Shown: positions 34,588-44,001 of the stretch, in pieces
Position numbering within the stretch: position 1 is the stretch's first letter
Layout of the letters: each line of letters starts with the position of its first letter
DNA from: Pseudonocardiaceae bacterium YIM PH 21723
GTDB lineage: Bacteria > Actinomycetota > Actinomycetes > Mycobacteriales > Pseudonocardiaceae
DNA length: 64,000 nucleotides
Reading direction: 5' to 3'
Assembly (NCBI GenBank): GCA_003600225.1
Contig: QZFT01000016.1
Location: forward strand, 1 to 64,000
Notes under the pieces: generated by a model
Database searches by the model: none
What the model was told of the DNA's origin: nothing
Seen by the model: the letters and a program-made list of their open reading frames with translations, nothing else
Made by a program: the position numbers and the translations under genes

Positions 34588-35304
34588 GTGGCTGCCGTCG
34601 GCTTAGGTCAGGCCGTTCGTACCACGCCGGCAGGCTCCTTGCCTGCCAACATGGTCCCGCATCCGCGGGAAGAACTGTTCTCGGTACTGGTGGTCGATGA
34701 CCACCCACTGCTTCGGGAGGCAATTGCCACCCGGTTGATGCAGATGGGAGCCGGTACCGTGCATGAGGCCGCATCGGTGGCCGAGGCGAGGGCTCGCGCC
34801 CTGGCCACGGGCCCGTGCGATCTCGCGATTCTCGACCTCGGGCTCCCCGATGGCACGGGCATTGATCTGGTCACGGAACTTCGTGCCCAGGGATGGCCGC
34901 GCATCGTGGTTCTCGCGTCCTCGGACGACCCGTACGCGGTGCGGTCGGCCTTCCAGGCAGGCGCTCAGGCCTACCTGCTGAAGTCCGCCTCGCCGATGGT
35001 GGTCACCGATGGCGTACGGCGAGTGCTCGACGGCGGCGTGTACGCCGACCCGAGCGTGGCGCCGGTCCTCGCGGCCGGTACCCGCGTTCCGGGTACGGAC
35101 AACACTCCGCGCGAGCTCTCTGCTCGTGAGGTCGAAGTCCTCCAGCTTGTCGCTGATGGCCGCTCCAACAAGGAGATCGGCGAGGCGTTGAACCTGTCCG
35201 CCCTCACGGTGAAGTCTCACCTGAGCCGGATCGGTCGCAAGCTGGGTACAGGGGATCGGGCTCAAATGGTCGCCTTGGCCATGCGGGCCGGCGTGATCCG
35301 CTAA
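34588..35304 (+). CDS. NarL/LuxR-type response regulator without adjacent kinase
   Basis: A 238-residue DNA-binding response regulator. The GTG at 34588 lies seven bases after GGGAGG. The receiver domain (about 32-150) has the acidic pair in VLVVDDHP, phospho-acceptor Asp83 (LAILDLGLPDG) and Lys in YLLKSAS. The C-terminal LuxR helix-turn-helix follows (LSAREVEVLQLVADGRSNKEIGEALNLS). No histidine kinase gene is adjacent, so it is an orphan or uses a remote partner. It is found beside DUF3000 and RNase D genes in many actinobacteria. A clear terminator follows. Confidence 0.92.
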   Translation: MAAVGLGQAVRTTPAGSLPANMVPHPREELFSVLVVDDHPLLREAIATRLMQMGAGTVHEAASVAEARARALATGPCDLAILDLGLPDGTGIDLVTELRAQGWPRIVVLASSDDPYAVRSAFQAGAQAYLLKSASPMVVTDGVRRVLDGGVYADPSVAPVLAAGTRVPGTDNTPRELSAREVEVLQLVADGRSNKEIGEALNLSALTVKSHLSRIGRKLGTGDRAQMVALAMRAGVIR

Positions 35305-35337
35305 GCGGTTCACGGTTCCGGACACGGATACACAGGC

Positions 35338-35371
35338 GCACCGACCGTCGTGTGATTGCGACGGTCGGTGC
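35338..35371 (+). terminator. Terminator of the response regulator gene
   Basis: GCACCGACCGTCG (35338-35350) and CGACGGTCGGTGC (35359-35371) form an exact 13-bp stem with an eight-base loop. Confidence 0.88.
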
Positions 35372-35501
35372 AGCTCTGTGATCCACTCTGTCCACCCCAA
35401 TCGGGCAAGTTCGCCCGAACCGGCTGTTCAAGGCACCGATTGACAACGTTTTCTGGCAACAACAGGTCACCAGGAGAGCAAAACCCGTAGGGTCTGGCGC
35501 C

Positions 35502-36761
35502 GTGGAGGATTCCGACATCAACATCGAGACCGCGACGGCTTCGCCTGTGTCGAATTCCGAGGCAACACCCCTGACGGAACCCGCCGAGGGTGTACCCCCG
35601 GTCGTGGGTGATCCAGCGGGCCTGGCCAGACTGATCAGCAGACTCACCGCGGGCAGCGGCGCCATCGCCGTGGACACGGAACGAGCCTCTGGCTACCGCT
35701 ACTCCCAGCGGGCCTATCTCATCCAGCTGCGCCGCGAAGGCTCAGGCAGCTTCCTGATCGACCCCATCCCGCTCGCCGGCAAGATCGCTCCCCTAGCGGA
35801 GGCGATCAACAGCGAGCCGTGGGTACTGCATGCCGCATCCCAGGACCTACCGTGCCTGGCGGAGCTGAACCTCACCCCGGCCGACCTGTTCGACACCGAA
35901 CTGGCAGGCAGGCTCGCCGGCTATCCGCGGGTCGCCCTCGGCTCCCTGGTGGAGGAACTGCTCGGCTACCGGCTGGAGAAGGGCCACGGCGCCGCCGACT
36001 GGTCCCGCAGGCCGCTACCGCCGGACTGGCTCACCTACGCGGCCCTCGACGTGGAACTACTGCTGCCGCTGCGTGACGTGCTGAGCAAGGAACTGGAGAA
36101 ACAGGGCAAGCTGGAGTGGGCCCTGGAGGAGTTCGAGGCCGTGCGTACCGCACCGCCCCCGGCTCCCCGGCACGAGCCCTGGCGCCGCACCTCGGGCATC
36201 CACCGCACCCGCTCGCCCCGGCAGCTGGGCGCGGTGCGAGCGCTGTGGGAGGCCCGCGACGCCATCGCCCGCGAGCGGGACATCGCCCCCGGCCGGGTAC
36301 TCCCGGACAGCGCGATCATCAACGCCGCGACCACGGCCCCCACCACCGCTCAGGCGCTCATCGCCCTGCCGGTGTTCGGTGGCCGGGTGCAGCGCAAGAT
36401 GGTGGGCACCTGGCTCGGCGCGCTGAAGACGGCTGCCGAGATGACGAACGCGGAGTTGCCGGACGCCATGCCGTCCACCGGCGGTCCGCCACCACCGAAC
36501 CGCTGGGCCGACAAGGACCCCGCTGCCGCAGCCAGGCTGGCTGCGGCGCGTGCGTCGCTGACCGCCATCGCCGAGCAGCTCACGCTCCCGGTGGAGAACC
36601 TGCTGCAGCCGGACCTGGTGCGCCGGACCTGCTGGCAACCACCCGCCGCGACTGACGTGGACACGATCACCGAGGTGCTGTCCGCAGGCGGCGCCCGCAG
36701 CTGGCAGATCGGGCTGACCGCAGAGGCCCTGTCCAAGGCCATGGTGGCCCGCCCCAGCTGA
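35502..36761 (+). CDS. rnd: RNase D-like 3'-5' exoribonuclease with HRDC domain
   Basis: A 419-residue DEDD-family exonuclease expected to trim structured RNA 3' ends. Exo I motif is AIAVDTERASG (the acidic pair D/E near 58-60), Exo II lies around HAASQDLPCL with DLFDTELAGRLAGYPRVALGSLVEELLGY, and Exo III is TYAALDVELLLPL. An HRDC domain follows at about 225-300 (QLGAVRALWEARDAIARERDIAPGRVLPDSAI). GTG start at 35502. Downstream there is a terminator, and dxs, its frequent neighbour, is 13 kb away. Confidence 0.9.
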   Translation: MEDSDINIETATASPVSNSEATPLTEPAEGVPPVVGDPAGLARLISRLTAGSGAIAVDTERASGYRYSQRAYLIQLRREGSGSFLIDPIPLAGKIAPLAEAINSEPWVLHAASQDLPCLAELNLTPADLFDTELAGRLAGYPRVALGSLVEELLGYRLEKGHGAADWSRRPLPPDWLTYAALDVELLLPLRDVLSKELEKQGKLEWALEEFEAVRTAPPPAPRHEPWRRTSGIHRTRSPRQLGAVRALWEARDAIARERDIAPGRVLPDSAIINAATTAPTTAQALIALPVFGGRVQRKMVGTWLGALKTAAEMTNAELPDAMPSTGGPPPPNRWADKDPAAAARLAAARASLTAIAEQLTLPVENLLQPDLVRRTCWQPPAATDVDTITEVLSAGGARSWQIGLTAEALSKAMVARPS

Positions 36762-36811
36762 CCGCATTCCGGATACCAGCCGCACCGATATCCGGACATC
36801 GAAAAAGTAGT

Positions 36812-36839
36812 GGCGACGGATCCGCCCGGATCCGTCGCC
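36812..36839 (+). terminator. Terminator after the RNase D gene
   Basis: GGCGACGGATCC and GGATCCGTCGCC form an exact 12-bp stem around GCCC. Confidence 0.85.
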
Positions 36840-36983
36840 TCACTCCCTCATCTGCTGGACGACGTCCGCTCCCCCACACCCGCCGACACCTGATCGGGTG
36901 AACTCACCACCAGAACAGCCGGAAAAGCATCCCCCAGCCCTCCGCTGAGAAACAAGCAGCGCCCCGAGGCGGCAGCCCGGCGA

Positions 36984-37550
36984 TCAGCCCCACCGCGGGT
37001 CGCGACCGGTGACCGCCAGCAGGGATTCGAAAGGGGATGCACCATGCGCGACAGCGACTTCCGGTCCATACACCCCGTACTGCCGCGCCATCGGCGCCAT
37101 CTCGGCAACCGGCCCAGCCAGCTCGCCGACAACCCGCTCGTCCGGCACATAGGACTGTCCCGTGGCAGCGGCCAGGTCCCAGGAGTGCACGAGGACATCC
37201 CCGAGCACCATCTCCCCCAGGGTGCGCGCCGGCATGTCCATGCTGCCCGCCGTCCCCTCCTCGGCCCCAGGCAACGCCCAGGCGTGGATCAGCCGTCCGA
37301 CCTCCCCCGCGAACCGGTCCCGCCAGTCGCCGCCTTCGCCAAGGTAATCGGGGGTACTGGTGAAATCCGCACTCCCCTTGGTCGGGTACGCCTGGAATCC
37401 GATCACCACGTGCATGAGGTGATTGAGCAGGTCCTTGACCGTGTAATCGCCGCACGGAGTAGGGGCACCGAGCTGGTCGTCCCGAACACCGGCGACCACC
37501 GGTACCGCACTATCGCCGGCCAGGACCAGCAGTTCACTGATTGCCGTCAT
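36984..37550 (-). CDS. TIGR03086-type DinB-fold metal-binding protein
   Basis: A 188-residue protein of the mycothiol-dependent maleylpyruvate isomerase-like superfamily. It shows LGAPTPCGDYTVKDLLNHLMHVVIGF at the N-terminal metal-site helix (His near 45-48) and LGDVLVHSWDLAAATGQ with the other conserved His-Ser-Trp-Asp. Its ATG overlaps the stop of the upstream response regulator gene (ATGA), so it belongs to the kinase-regulator operon. Enzymatic activity unknown. Confidence 0.83.
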   Translation of the reverse strand: MTAISELLVLAGDSAVPVVAGVRDDQLGAPTPCGDYTVKDLLNHLMHVVIGFQAYPTKGSADFTSTPDYLGEGGDWRDRFAGEVGRLIHAWALPGAEEGTAGSMDMPARTLGEMVLGDVLVHSWDLAAATGQSYVPDERVVGELAGPVAEMAPMARQYGVYGPEVAVAHGASPFESLLAVTGRDPRWG

Positions 37551-38221
37551 GCCCTCAGTCTGCTGGATCCGTCTTGAACATTCGCGACATCGGACTCCAG
37601 ATAGGCGAGCACGGCCAGCACCCGCCGGTGATCATCGTCCGACTGAGCGAGTCCGAGCTTGTCGAAGATCGCCGTGATGTGCTTGCTGACCGCCTTCTCA
37701 GTGATCACCATCGTTCGGGCGACCGCCTGGTTCGACCGCCCCTCGGCGATCAACGCGAGCGTCTCCCGCTCCCGCGCAGTGAGCGCCGGAGTCCGTTGCC
37801 TGGCCAATAACCGCGAGACCACCGTCGGATCCAACACGGTGCCACCAGCCGCGACCCGACGCACCGCGGTCACGAATTCGTCCACATCGGACACTCGGTC
37901 CTTGAGCAGATAGCCCAGTCCCCCGGCCCGATCGGCTAGTAGTTCCCTGGCATACAACTGCTCCACGTATTGGGACAGCACGAGCACCGGCAAGCCGGGG
38001 ATCGCGCGGCGCGCCTGCAACGCCGCGCGGATTCCCTCGTCGGTCTGGGTGGGCGGCAATCGCACATCGACCACCGCGATGTCCGGGCGATATCGGAGCA
38101 GCGAATCCAACAGCGACGGCCCACTCGCCACCGCGTCGACGACATCGAAATCGTGCGCCCGCAACAACCGGATCAAGCCGTCTCGCAAGAGAACCGAGTC
38201 TTCGGCCAGCACTACTCGCAT
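37547..38221 (-). CDS. NarL-type response regulator
   Basis: A 224-residue regulator starting at ATG 38221 (MRVVLAEDSVLLRDG); the open frame upstream overlaps the kinase and is not used. Receiver domain with phospho-acceptor Asp52 (DIAVVDVRLPP) and YLLKDRV; LuxR-type HTH in LTARERETLALIAEGRSNQAVARTMVITEKAVSKHI. It overlaps the kinase gene by ten bases and the DinB-fold gene by four. Cognate kinase: the gene just upstream. Confidence 0.92.
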   Translation of the reverse strand: MRVVLAEDSVLLRDGLIRLLRAHDFDVVDAVASGPSLLDSLLRYRPDIAVVDVRLPPTQTDEGIRAALQARRAIPGLPVLVLSQYVEQLYARELLADRAGGLGYLLKDRVSDVDEFVTAVRRVAAGGTVLDPTVVSRLLARQRTPALTARERETLALIAEGRSNQAVARTMVITEKAVSKHITAIFDKLGLAQSDDDHRRVLAVLAYLESDVANVQDGSSRLRA

Positions 38222-39300
38222 GGCACCTCCATCCGGATCTCCGTCGGCCCGCCCGGCGGACTGATCACCCTCATCACCCCGTCGAACGCGCTCAATCGGC
38301 GATCGATCCCGGACAGACCACCGCCGGCCGCAGGCTCCGCGCCACCGATCCCATCGTCTCCGACCAGCACCATCAGCAACGGACCGTCCGTCCACATGCG
38401 AATCCAGCCCCGGCGGGCCTCGCTGTGTTTGAGGGCGTTGGCCAGCAGCTCCGCTACTGCGAAGTACACGGCCGATTCGGCGGGCAGGGACAGCTTGATC
38501 TCGGCGGGCAGTTCAAGATCCATGGACAGCGGCGTGTCCAATGCGAGGGCCTGCACCGCGCCGACCAATCCGCGATCGGACAGCACCGGCGGATGGATAC
38601 CCCGCACCAGCGTCCGGAGTTCGTCCAGCGCCACGCGCGTCGACTCCCTCGATTCGACCAACAGAGCCTTCGCCGCACGGGGGTCGCCTTCCAGCAATCG
38701 CTCGGCCAAACCCAGATTGATCGCCAGGGCGGCCAGCCGGACCTGAGCCCCGTCGTGCAGGTCCCGTTCGATCCGACGGACCTCCGCCGCCTGCCGATCA
38801 ACCGCGTCCGCTCGGGAGGCGGTCAACTCGGTGATCCGGTTGCCGGACCGTGGATCCAGCACGCGGTGCACCAGGACAGCCGCCGCATGCGGTACCCGCA
38901 GCGTCACTGTCCACGCGACCACCGTCAGGACGACTCCGGCCGGCACGAACATCAGTGCCAGGGGCCAACTGTCGATCACGATGGCGAAATGGAGCCAGCC
39001 CACAGGTAACTTCAGATACCAGTAGGGCATGGAGATCACGTTGTAGGTGGTCCACCACAGCACCAGGAGCAGCAGCACGGCCAGCCCACCGAAAACAGCA
39101 TGGCAGGCCAGCCATACCCGTCCGGATACCGGATTTGCTTCAGGAATCGGACGCCGCAGAGTCGATACCGCCCAACGGCGATGTCGCTCGACGAATTCTC
39201 GCCGCACACGACGACCGGCGAGAAGTACGAGCGGCGCCACCGTCGCCGTCCCGATCAATGCAGCGACCTCACCGAGCCGTCGCGGCCATTTCTCCCCCAT
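38212..39300 (-). CDS. NarL-partner sensor histidine kinase (HisKA_3)
   Basis: A 362-residue membrane kinase. Two to three membrane segments lie in residues 15-140 (for example LACHAVFGGLAVLLLLVLWW and WPLALMFVPAGVVLTVVAWTV). The phospho-acceptor box is RRIERDLHDGAQVRLAALAINLG (about 175-197), with an HATPase region (VAELLANALKHSEA, GDDGIGGAEPAAGGGLSGIDRRL). There is no large extracellular sensor, so the signal is probably membrane-related. It starts the three-gene kinase, regulator, DinB-fold operon. Confidence 0.92.
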   Translation of the reverse strand: MGEKWPRRLGEVAALIGTATVAPLVLLAGRRVRREFVERHRRWAVSTLRRPIPEANPVSGRVWLACHAVFGGLAVLLLLVLWWTTYNVISMPYWYLKLPVGWLHFAIVIDSWPLALMFVPAGVVLTVVAWTVTLRVPHAAAVLVHRVLDPRSGNRITELTASRADAVDRQAAEVRRIERDLHDGAQVRLAALAINLGLAERLLEGDPRAAKALLVESRESTRVALDELRTLVRGIHPPVLSDRGLVGAVQALALDTPLSMDLELPAEIKLSLPAESAVYFAVAELLANALKHSEARRGWIRMWTDGPLLMVLVGDDGIGGAEPAAGGGLSGIDRRLSAFDGVMRVISPPGGPTEIRMEVPCE

Positions 39301-39436
39301 ATCCCCATTCTGCTGCCTTTACCCGGCGGGTCAGTAGGGCTAACCCCCGTATGCACCGGCGACTTCACTCCATTCCACGGCCACATTCCTCCGGCGAAAG
39401 TGGTTTCGACAAGTCCACGAGCTCATTGGGGGAATC

Positions 39437-40561
39437 ATGAAGATCGTGTCCGCGACAGTGATCGCGGCGCTGACCGCCACCCTGGCCTGCCCAGCTGCGA
39501 CCGCTCAACAGGACACCCTGCGGGCCGACACCGAGGCCATCCGTCAGGCCGGCGGCATCGGCGTACTGACCAGGGTGGACGATCAACACGGCACGCGCTC
39601 GGTGACCGCCGGGGTGGCCGAACGCAACACCACACGGGCGATGCCCGCGGCTACCCATTTCCGGATTGGCAGCGCCACCAAGACCTTCACCGCGACGGTG
39701 GTGCTCCAGCTGGCCGCGGAGGGCAAATTGTCCTTAGAGGACAGTATCGAGCAGTGGTTACCGGATGTATTGCAGGGCAACGGATATGACGGACGTACCG
39801 TCACCCTTCGCCAGCTGCTGCGCCATCAGAGCGGGATCTTCGACTACAGCGAGGACACGCAATTCGCCGCCGACATGTATACGGTGCGCGGATTCAGCGA
39901 ACATCGGTACGACGCATTCACCGCACAACAGCTCGTCGGGCTCGCGCTACGTAACCCGCCACGATTCGCTCCGGGCAGCAAACACGAGTACAGCAACACC
40001 AACTATGTCCTGCTCGGAATGGTGATCACCAAGGTCACCGGAACGCCGTGGGAGAAACAGATCCTGGATCGGATTCTGCGTCCGTTGAACCTGCGCGAGA
40101 CAACCCTACCCGGACACGATCCCCGCCTGCCGACGCCCTACGTACACGGCTACGAACTGCTCGACGGCAGCCCGGAGCGAACGGACACCACCGAGTTCAC
40201 CGTGAGCTGGGGAGATGCCGCAGGTGCGTTGATCAGTACGGCGCAGGACCTGAACACGTTCTACCGTGCGCTGCTGTCCCGGCAGCTGTTGCCACCGGAT
40301 CAGCTGCGTCAGATGCAGGACACGGTGCCGGTCGGCTTCGACGACTGGCCGGGTGCCGGTTATGGGCTCGGGCTGGTGCGCTTCCCACTCAGCTGCGGCG
40401 GTGCCTACTGGGGACATGGCGGTGACGCGCCGGGATTCCGCACCCGCCAAGGGGTCAGCGCCGATGGGCGCCGAAGCGTGACCATCTTCGTCACCACCCG
40501 GACAGCGGCGATCGAGAAGGCGACCTGGACGCTACTCGATCACGCACTCTGCGGGCGGTGA
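39437..40561 (+). CDS. Secreted serine beta-lactamase/DD-carboxypeptidase-like hydrolase
   Basis: An exported penicillin-binding-fold hydrolase of 374 residues with signal peptide MKIVSATVIAALTATLACPAATA. Active-site motifs: Ser79-x-x-Lys82 (GSATKTF), Tyr185-Ser-Asn187 (EYSNTNY) and His327-Gly-Gly (YWGHGGD), as in class C-like enzymes and Streptomyces R61 DD-peptidase. A GGGGGA binding site lies before the ATG. It is three bases from the next hydrolase gene and divergent from the kinase operon, so the pair may be controlled by it. Beta-lactam resistance, peptide trimming and esterase activity are all possible. Confidence 0.9.
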   Translation: MKIVSATVIAALTATLACPAATAQQDTLRADTEAIRQAGGIGVLTRVDDQHGTRSVTAGVAERNTTRAMPAATHFRIGSATKTFTATVVLQLAAEGKLSLEDSIEQWLPDVLQGNGYDGRTVTLRQLLRHQSGIFDYSEDTQFAADMYTVRGFSEHRYDAFTAQQLVGLALRNPPRFAPGSKHEYSNTNYVLLGMVITKVTGTPWEKQILDRILRPLNLRETTLPGHDPRLPTPYVHGYELLDGSPERTDTTEFTVSWGDAAGALISTAQDLNTFYRALLSRQLLPPDQLRQMQDTVPVGFDDWPGAGYGLGLVRFPLSCGGAYWGHGGDAPGFRTRQGVSADGRRSVTIFVTTRTAAIEKATWTLLDHALCGR

Positions 40562-40564
40562 GAC

Positions 40565-41965
40565 ATGCTGATCAAGAGCATCCTCACCGTGGCACTGACA
40601 GCGGGCCTCCTGTCCACATCGGATACTCCTCAATGGACGTCATGCACCATTGACGGCACCCAGGCGGAGTGCGCCACCGTCCAGGTTCCGCTGGATTACC
40701 GCAGGCCACTGGGACGCACCGTGGGCATCGCGATCACCAGATTCGCGGCGACCGACCGCGCACACCGCGTCGGCTCATTGCTGGTCAACATCGGTGGTCC
40801 CGGCGAGCCATCCCGAGACGCTCCCCTGGAGCTGAGCAAGCGGGTCAGAGAACGATTCGACGTCATCGGCATCGATCCACGCGGAGTGGGCGAATCCATC
40901 GGGCTGGACTGTGGCTGGACCAGCGGTGATGTCTGGTACGGGCCTGGGCTGAGCCGGGCCGACTTCGATCGTCAGGTAGCGATGAAGCGGAAGCGCGCAG
41001 CCCAGTGTCCTGGCGAACTCCTGTCCCATCTGTCCACTCGGAACGCCGCCCGGGACATGGATCGTATCCGGGCCGCGCTGGGCGAGCGGAAGATCTCGTA
41101 CATGGGCTGGTCATACGGAACGCTGCTCGGCGCGGTGTACAGCGAGCTCTTTCCGGGGCGCGTGGACCGCATGGTGTTCGACGGTGTCACGAACTGGCGG
41201 GATTCCGGCACCTACTACGGCCGGCACGCTCCCATGACCTACAACGGCTTGCGGGAGTGGGCCGATTGGGCGGCGCACCGGGATTCCACCTATCACCTTG
41301 GCGCCACTGTGGACGAAGTTCTACGCAGGGTGGAATCGTTGGCGTCCAAGGACTTTCAGATCGATAAGTACACAGTGGACAGGTTACTGGTGCCGCAGCT
41401 CATTCACGTCTTGCTCAACAACAGTGCCGATGACGCGGGGCTGGCAGAGGGCCTGAACTACCTGATCGCCATGGCCGAGGGAAAACCGAATCCACCCGGG
41501 GGCGAACGACTGAAGGCCGCCGTGGACTGGTTCCATTCCATCCAGGCCGCTCGTCAGGCCACCGCGCAGACCGCCATCCTGTGCGCCGATGTCGTCGAGC
41601 CTTCCACTGTGGACAGTGTGTGGGAGCGGATCGAGGCCGGCCGGGATCGCTACGGATTCATCGGTGCGGTCACCGAAGATCTGACACCGTGCGCGTTCTG
41701 GCCGCGAATGAACCGGGAGCCGGTCGTGCGACCGCACAATGACTCGGCGGCGCTGATGATCGCTGCGACCAAGGATCATCAGGCGCTGTACAGCGACGCG
41801 CTGCAGACACATCGTGAACTGCCGAATTCCCGGTTGATCACGCTGAATTCCCGGCAGCACACGGTGTACGGACACTCGGCGATGCCGAACGCTCAGGTCA
41901 GCGGGATGGTCGACGACTACTTGCTGACCGGCGTACTGCCGCCGAGGGATATCACGGTCGGCTGA
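40565..41965 (+). CDS. Secreted alpha/beta-hydrolase, tripeptidyl aminopeptidase-like
   Basis: A 466-residue alpha/beta hydrolase of the proline-iminopeptidase/tripeptidyl-aminopeptidase group common in actinomycetes. A short hydrophobic N-terminus (MLIKSILTVALTAGLLST) suggests export. Oxyanion-side motif LLVNIGGPGEPS, DVIGIDPRGVGES, and nucleophile Ser183 in MGWSYGTLLG. The catalytic His is likely in SRQHTVYGHSAM, and the C-terminal TAP-like region ends there. It follows the beta-lactamase-like gene by three bases. Its last 49 bases overlap the convergent kinase gene. Confidence 0.87.
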   Translation: MLIKSILTVALTAGLLSTSDTPQWTSCTIDGTQAECATVQVPLDYRRPLGRTVGIAITRFAATDRAHRVGSLLVNIGGPGEPSRDAPLELSKRVRERFDVIGIDPRGVGESIGLDCGWTSGDVWYGPGLSRADFDRQVAMKRKRAAQCPGELLSHLSTRNAARDMDRIRAALGERKISYMGWSYGTLLGAVYSELFPGRVDRMVFDGVTNWRDSGTYYGRHAPMTYNGLREWADWAAHRDSTYHLGATVDEVLRRVESLASKDFQIDKYTVDRLLVPQLIHVLLNNSADDAGLAEGLNYLIAMAEGKPNPPGGERLKAAVDWFHSIQAARQATAQTAILCADVVEPSTVDSVWERIEAGRDRYGFIGAVTEDLTPCAFWPRMNREPVVRPHNDSAALMIAATKDHQALYSDALQTHRELPNSRLITLNSRQHTVYGHSAMPNAQVSGMVDDYLLTGVLPPRDITVG

Positions 41966-43119
41966 TCAACCGGCTGTTGCAGGCAGGGCAGGCGCACCTC
42001 GGTGATCAGTCCGCCTCCTTCCCGGAGGCGGGCTGTCACCTCGCCCTCATGCGCGTCCACCGCGGCGGCCACAATGGACAGTCCGAGACCGGTGCCACGG
42101 CGGGCGGTGCGATCGACGCCGCCGCGCCGGAAGGGCTCGAACAGTTGCGGCAGCTTGTCGGCCGGAATCTCGTTGCCGGCGGCGGAAACCAGCAGCACGC
42201 TGACGCCACCGTCCACAAAGGTGTGAACCTCGATCTGGCCGCCGGGCAGATTGTGCCGAACCGCGTTCTCCAGCAGGTTGCCCGCGACTCGTTCCAGCAA
42301 CGCGGGATCGCCCATGGTGCACGCCGGTTGCAGGAACATGGAGACCTCGAGCCCATCGGCCTTGGCCTCGGATTCGATGGCATGCCAAGCCCGATTGACC
42401 ATGACCGCCAGGTCGACCGGCTCGGCGATCAGCTGAAGGTTGCTCGCACTGGCCAGGATCAGCAGCGAATCGACCAGTCGCTCGGCGCGCTCCGTGGCGT
42501 CCAGGACCACCGTCGCCATCCGGCGGAGCTCCTGGGTATCGGCCTCCGGGTCCGCCAGCGTCACATCCAGTTCGGTGCGCACAACGGCCAGTGGTGTCCG
42601 CAACTCGTGACTCGCGTTGGCCACGAAACGCTGCTGCGCATTGAAGGCGGACTCCAAACGCTGCAGCATTCCGTTGAACGTGTCCGTCAGTTCCGCGACC
42701 TCGTCCTGCGGACCGTGCTGACCGGCAGCCTCACGCACCGGGATGCGCTCGGACAACGACTCCGCGGACAGCCGGCGCGCGGTGTGCGTCACCTCATGGA
42801 GGGGACGAAGCACCCGGCCGGTCAGCAGCCAGGCCACGAGCCCGGTGGCGATCACGCCGACCAGGAACGCCACCAGTCCGATATCGAGCAGCTGCTCGTG
42901 AGCGAGATCGCGCAGTGCCGGAGCGAGTTGGTCGGGCTGGACCTGCTCACCGGCGATCTCCACCGTCGTGCCTGGGGGGAGCACCGGGCCCCGGACAAGG
43001 ACCTCGCCGACGATCAGCCAGCCAAGGCACAGCAACACTGTGCTCACAACCGCCGCCAGCACGGTGGCGAGCACAGTGATCTTCAGCCGCAGGCCCCGGC
43101 GCACCGGTAGCCACTTCAC
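41917..43119 (-). CDS. OmpR-partner sensor histidine kinase with HAMP domain
   Basis: A membrane kinase of about 400 residues. Two helices (about 10-36 and 80-102) flank a short extracellular loop, followed by HAMP (RVLRPLHEVTHTARRLSAESLSERIP), the His box FVANASHELRTPLAVVRTE, the N box NLLENAVRHN and G box GTGLGLSIVAAAV. The start is uncertain: GTG at 43119 lies just past the regulator's stop; GTG or TTG codons up to 43182 would overlap it. No strong binding site helps. Signal unknown; the small sensor loop suggests envelope stress sensing. Confidence 0.88.
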   Translation of the reverse strand: MKWLPVRRGLRLKITVLATVLAAVVSTVLLCLGWLIVGEVLVRGPVLPPGTTVEIAGEQVQPDQLAPALRDLAHEQLLDIGLVAFLVGVIATGLVAWLLTGRVLRPLHEVTHTARRLSAESLSERIPVREAAGQHGPQDEVAELTDTFNGMLQRLESAFNAQQRFVANASHELRTPLAVVRTELDVTLADPEADTQELRRMATVVLDATERAERLVDSLLILASASNLQLIAEPVDLAVMVNRAWHAIESEAKADGLEVSMFLQPACTMGDPALLERVAGNLLENAVRHNLPGGQIEVHTFVDGGVSVLLVSAAGNEIPADKLPQLFEPFRRGGVDRTARRGTGLGLSIVAAAVDAHEGEVTARLREGGGLITEVRLPCLQQPVDQPTVISLGGSTPVSK

Positions 43120-43129
43120 TTCGGAAATC

Positions 43130-43810
43130 TCACGCCTCTGCAGCAGCACCACTGGGAGCGATGCGATATCCAGCACCGACAACGGTCTCGATCAACGTGG
43201 GCTCGCCGAGCTTCTTGCGCAGCGTCATCACGGTGACCCGCACGGTCGTGGTGAACGGATCCGTGTGCTCGTCCCAGACCCGCTCAAGCAGATCTTCACT
43301 GCTGACCACGGCACCGCCGGCTGCCAGCAGTACCTCCAGCACGCCGAATTCCTTGCGGGTGAGCTCGATCGGCTTGCCACCACGGGTCACCAGGTGCCGC
43401 GCCGGGTCCACCACGACATCCTGAGCTTCCAGAACCGGGGGCGCCACCGGCGTCGCTCGCCTGCCGAGGGCCCGCACCCGGGCGACCAGTTCGGCGAAGG
43501 CGAAAGGCTTGGTGAGGTAGTCGTCCGCGCCCAGGGCCAGACCTTCGACCCGGTCGGAGACGGCACCGCTCGCGGTCAACATGATCACCCGGGTCAACGC
43601 TCCGGACGACATGACCTTGCGGCACAACTCGTCACCGGGCAGGCCGGGCAGGTCCCGGTCGAGCACGATCACGTCATACCGGGTGACCGACGACTTCTCA
43701 TGTCCCTGATCGCCGTTATAGGCGACGTCCACCGCCATGCCCTCACGGCGCAGCCCACGGGCGATAGCGTCGGCGAGGGGCTGCTCATCCTCCACGACCA
43801 AAATCCGCAT
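43130..43810 (-). CDS. OmpR-family response regulator
   Basis: A 226-residue regulator beginning MRILVVEDEQPLADAI (ATG at 43810). Receiver Asp51 (VIVLDRDLPGLPGDEL), Lys in DDYLTKPFAF, and a C-terminal winged helix (ELTRKEFGVLEVLLAAGGAVVSSEDLLERVW, TVRVTVMTLRKKLG). It is followed at once by its kinase. The 190 bases upstream separate it from an MFS gene reading the same way. Confidence 0.93.
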   Translation of the reverse strand: MRILVVEDEQPLADAIARGLRREGMAVDVAYNGDQGHEKSSVTRYDVIVLDRDLPGLPGDELCRKVMSSGALTRVIMLTASGAVSDRVEGLALGADDYLTKPFAFAELVARVRALGRRATPVAPPVLEAQDVVVDPARHLVTRGGKPIELTRKEFGVLEVLLAAGGAVVSSEDLLERVWDEHTDPFTTTVRVTVMTLRKKLGEPTLIETVVGAGYRIAPSGAAAEA

Positions 43811-44001
43811 ACCGTTACCGTCCCACACTCCTACCCCTGGTCATCAACACCAGCGGCATGTTCACGGCATTCTCTCAGCACCTGGCTCACCATTACTTCA
43901 CATGTAGCCTGTCGAGCCAACTTGCCGCCCCCGTCCGGCCGGACTGGGTGGGCTGGCGCCTCGTGGATGCTGCTTGTACTCAGCAGAGGGCCCGAGACCG
44001 G

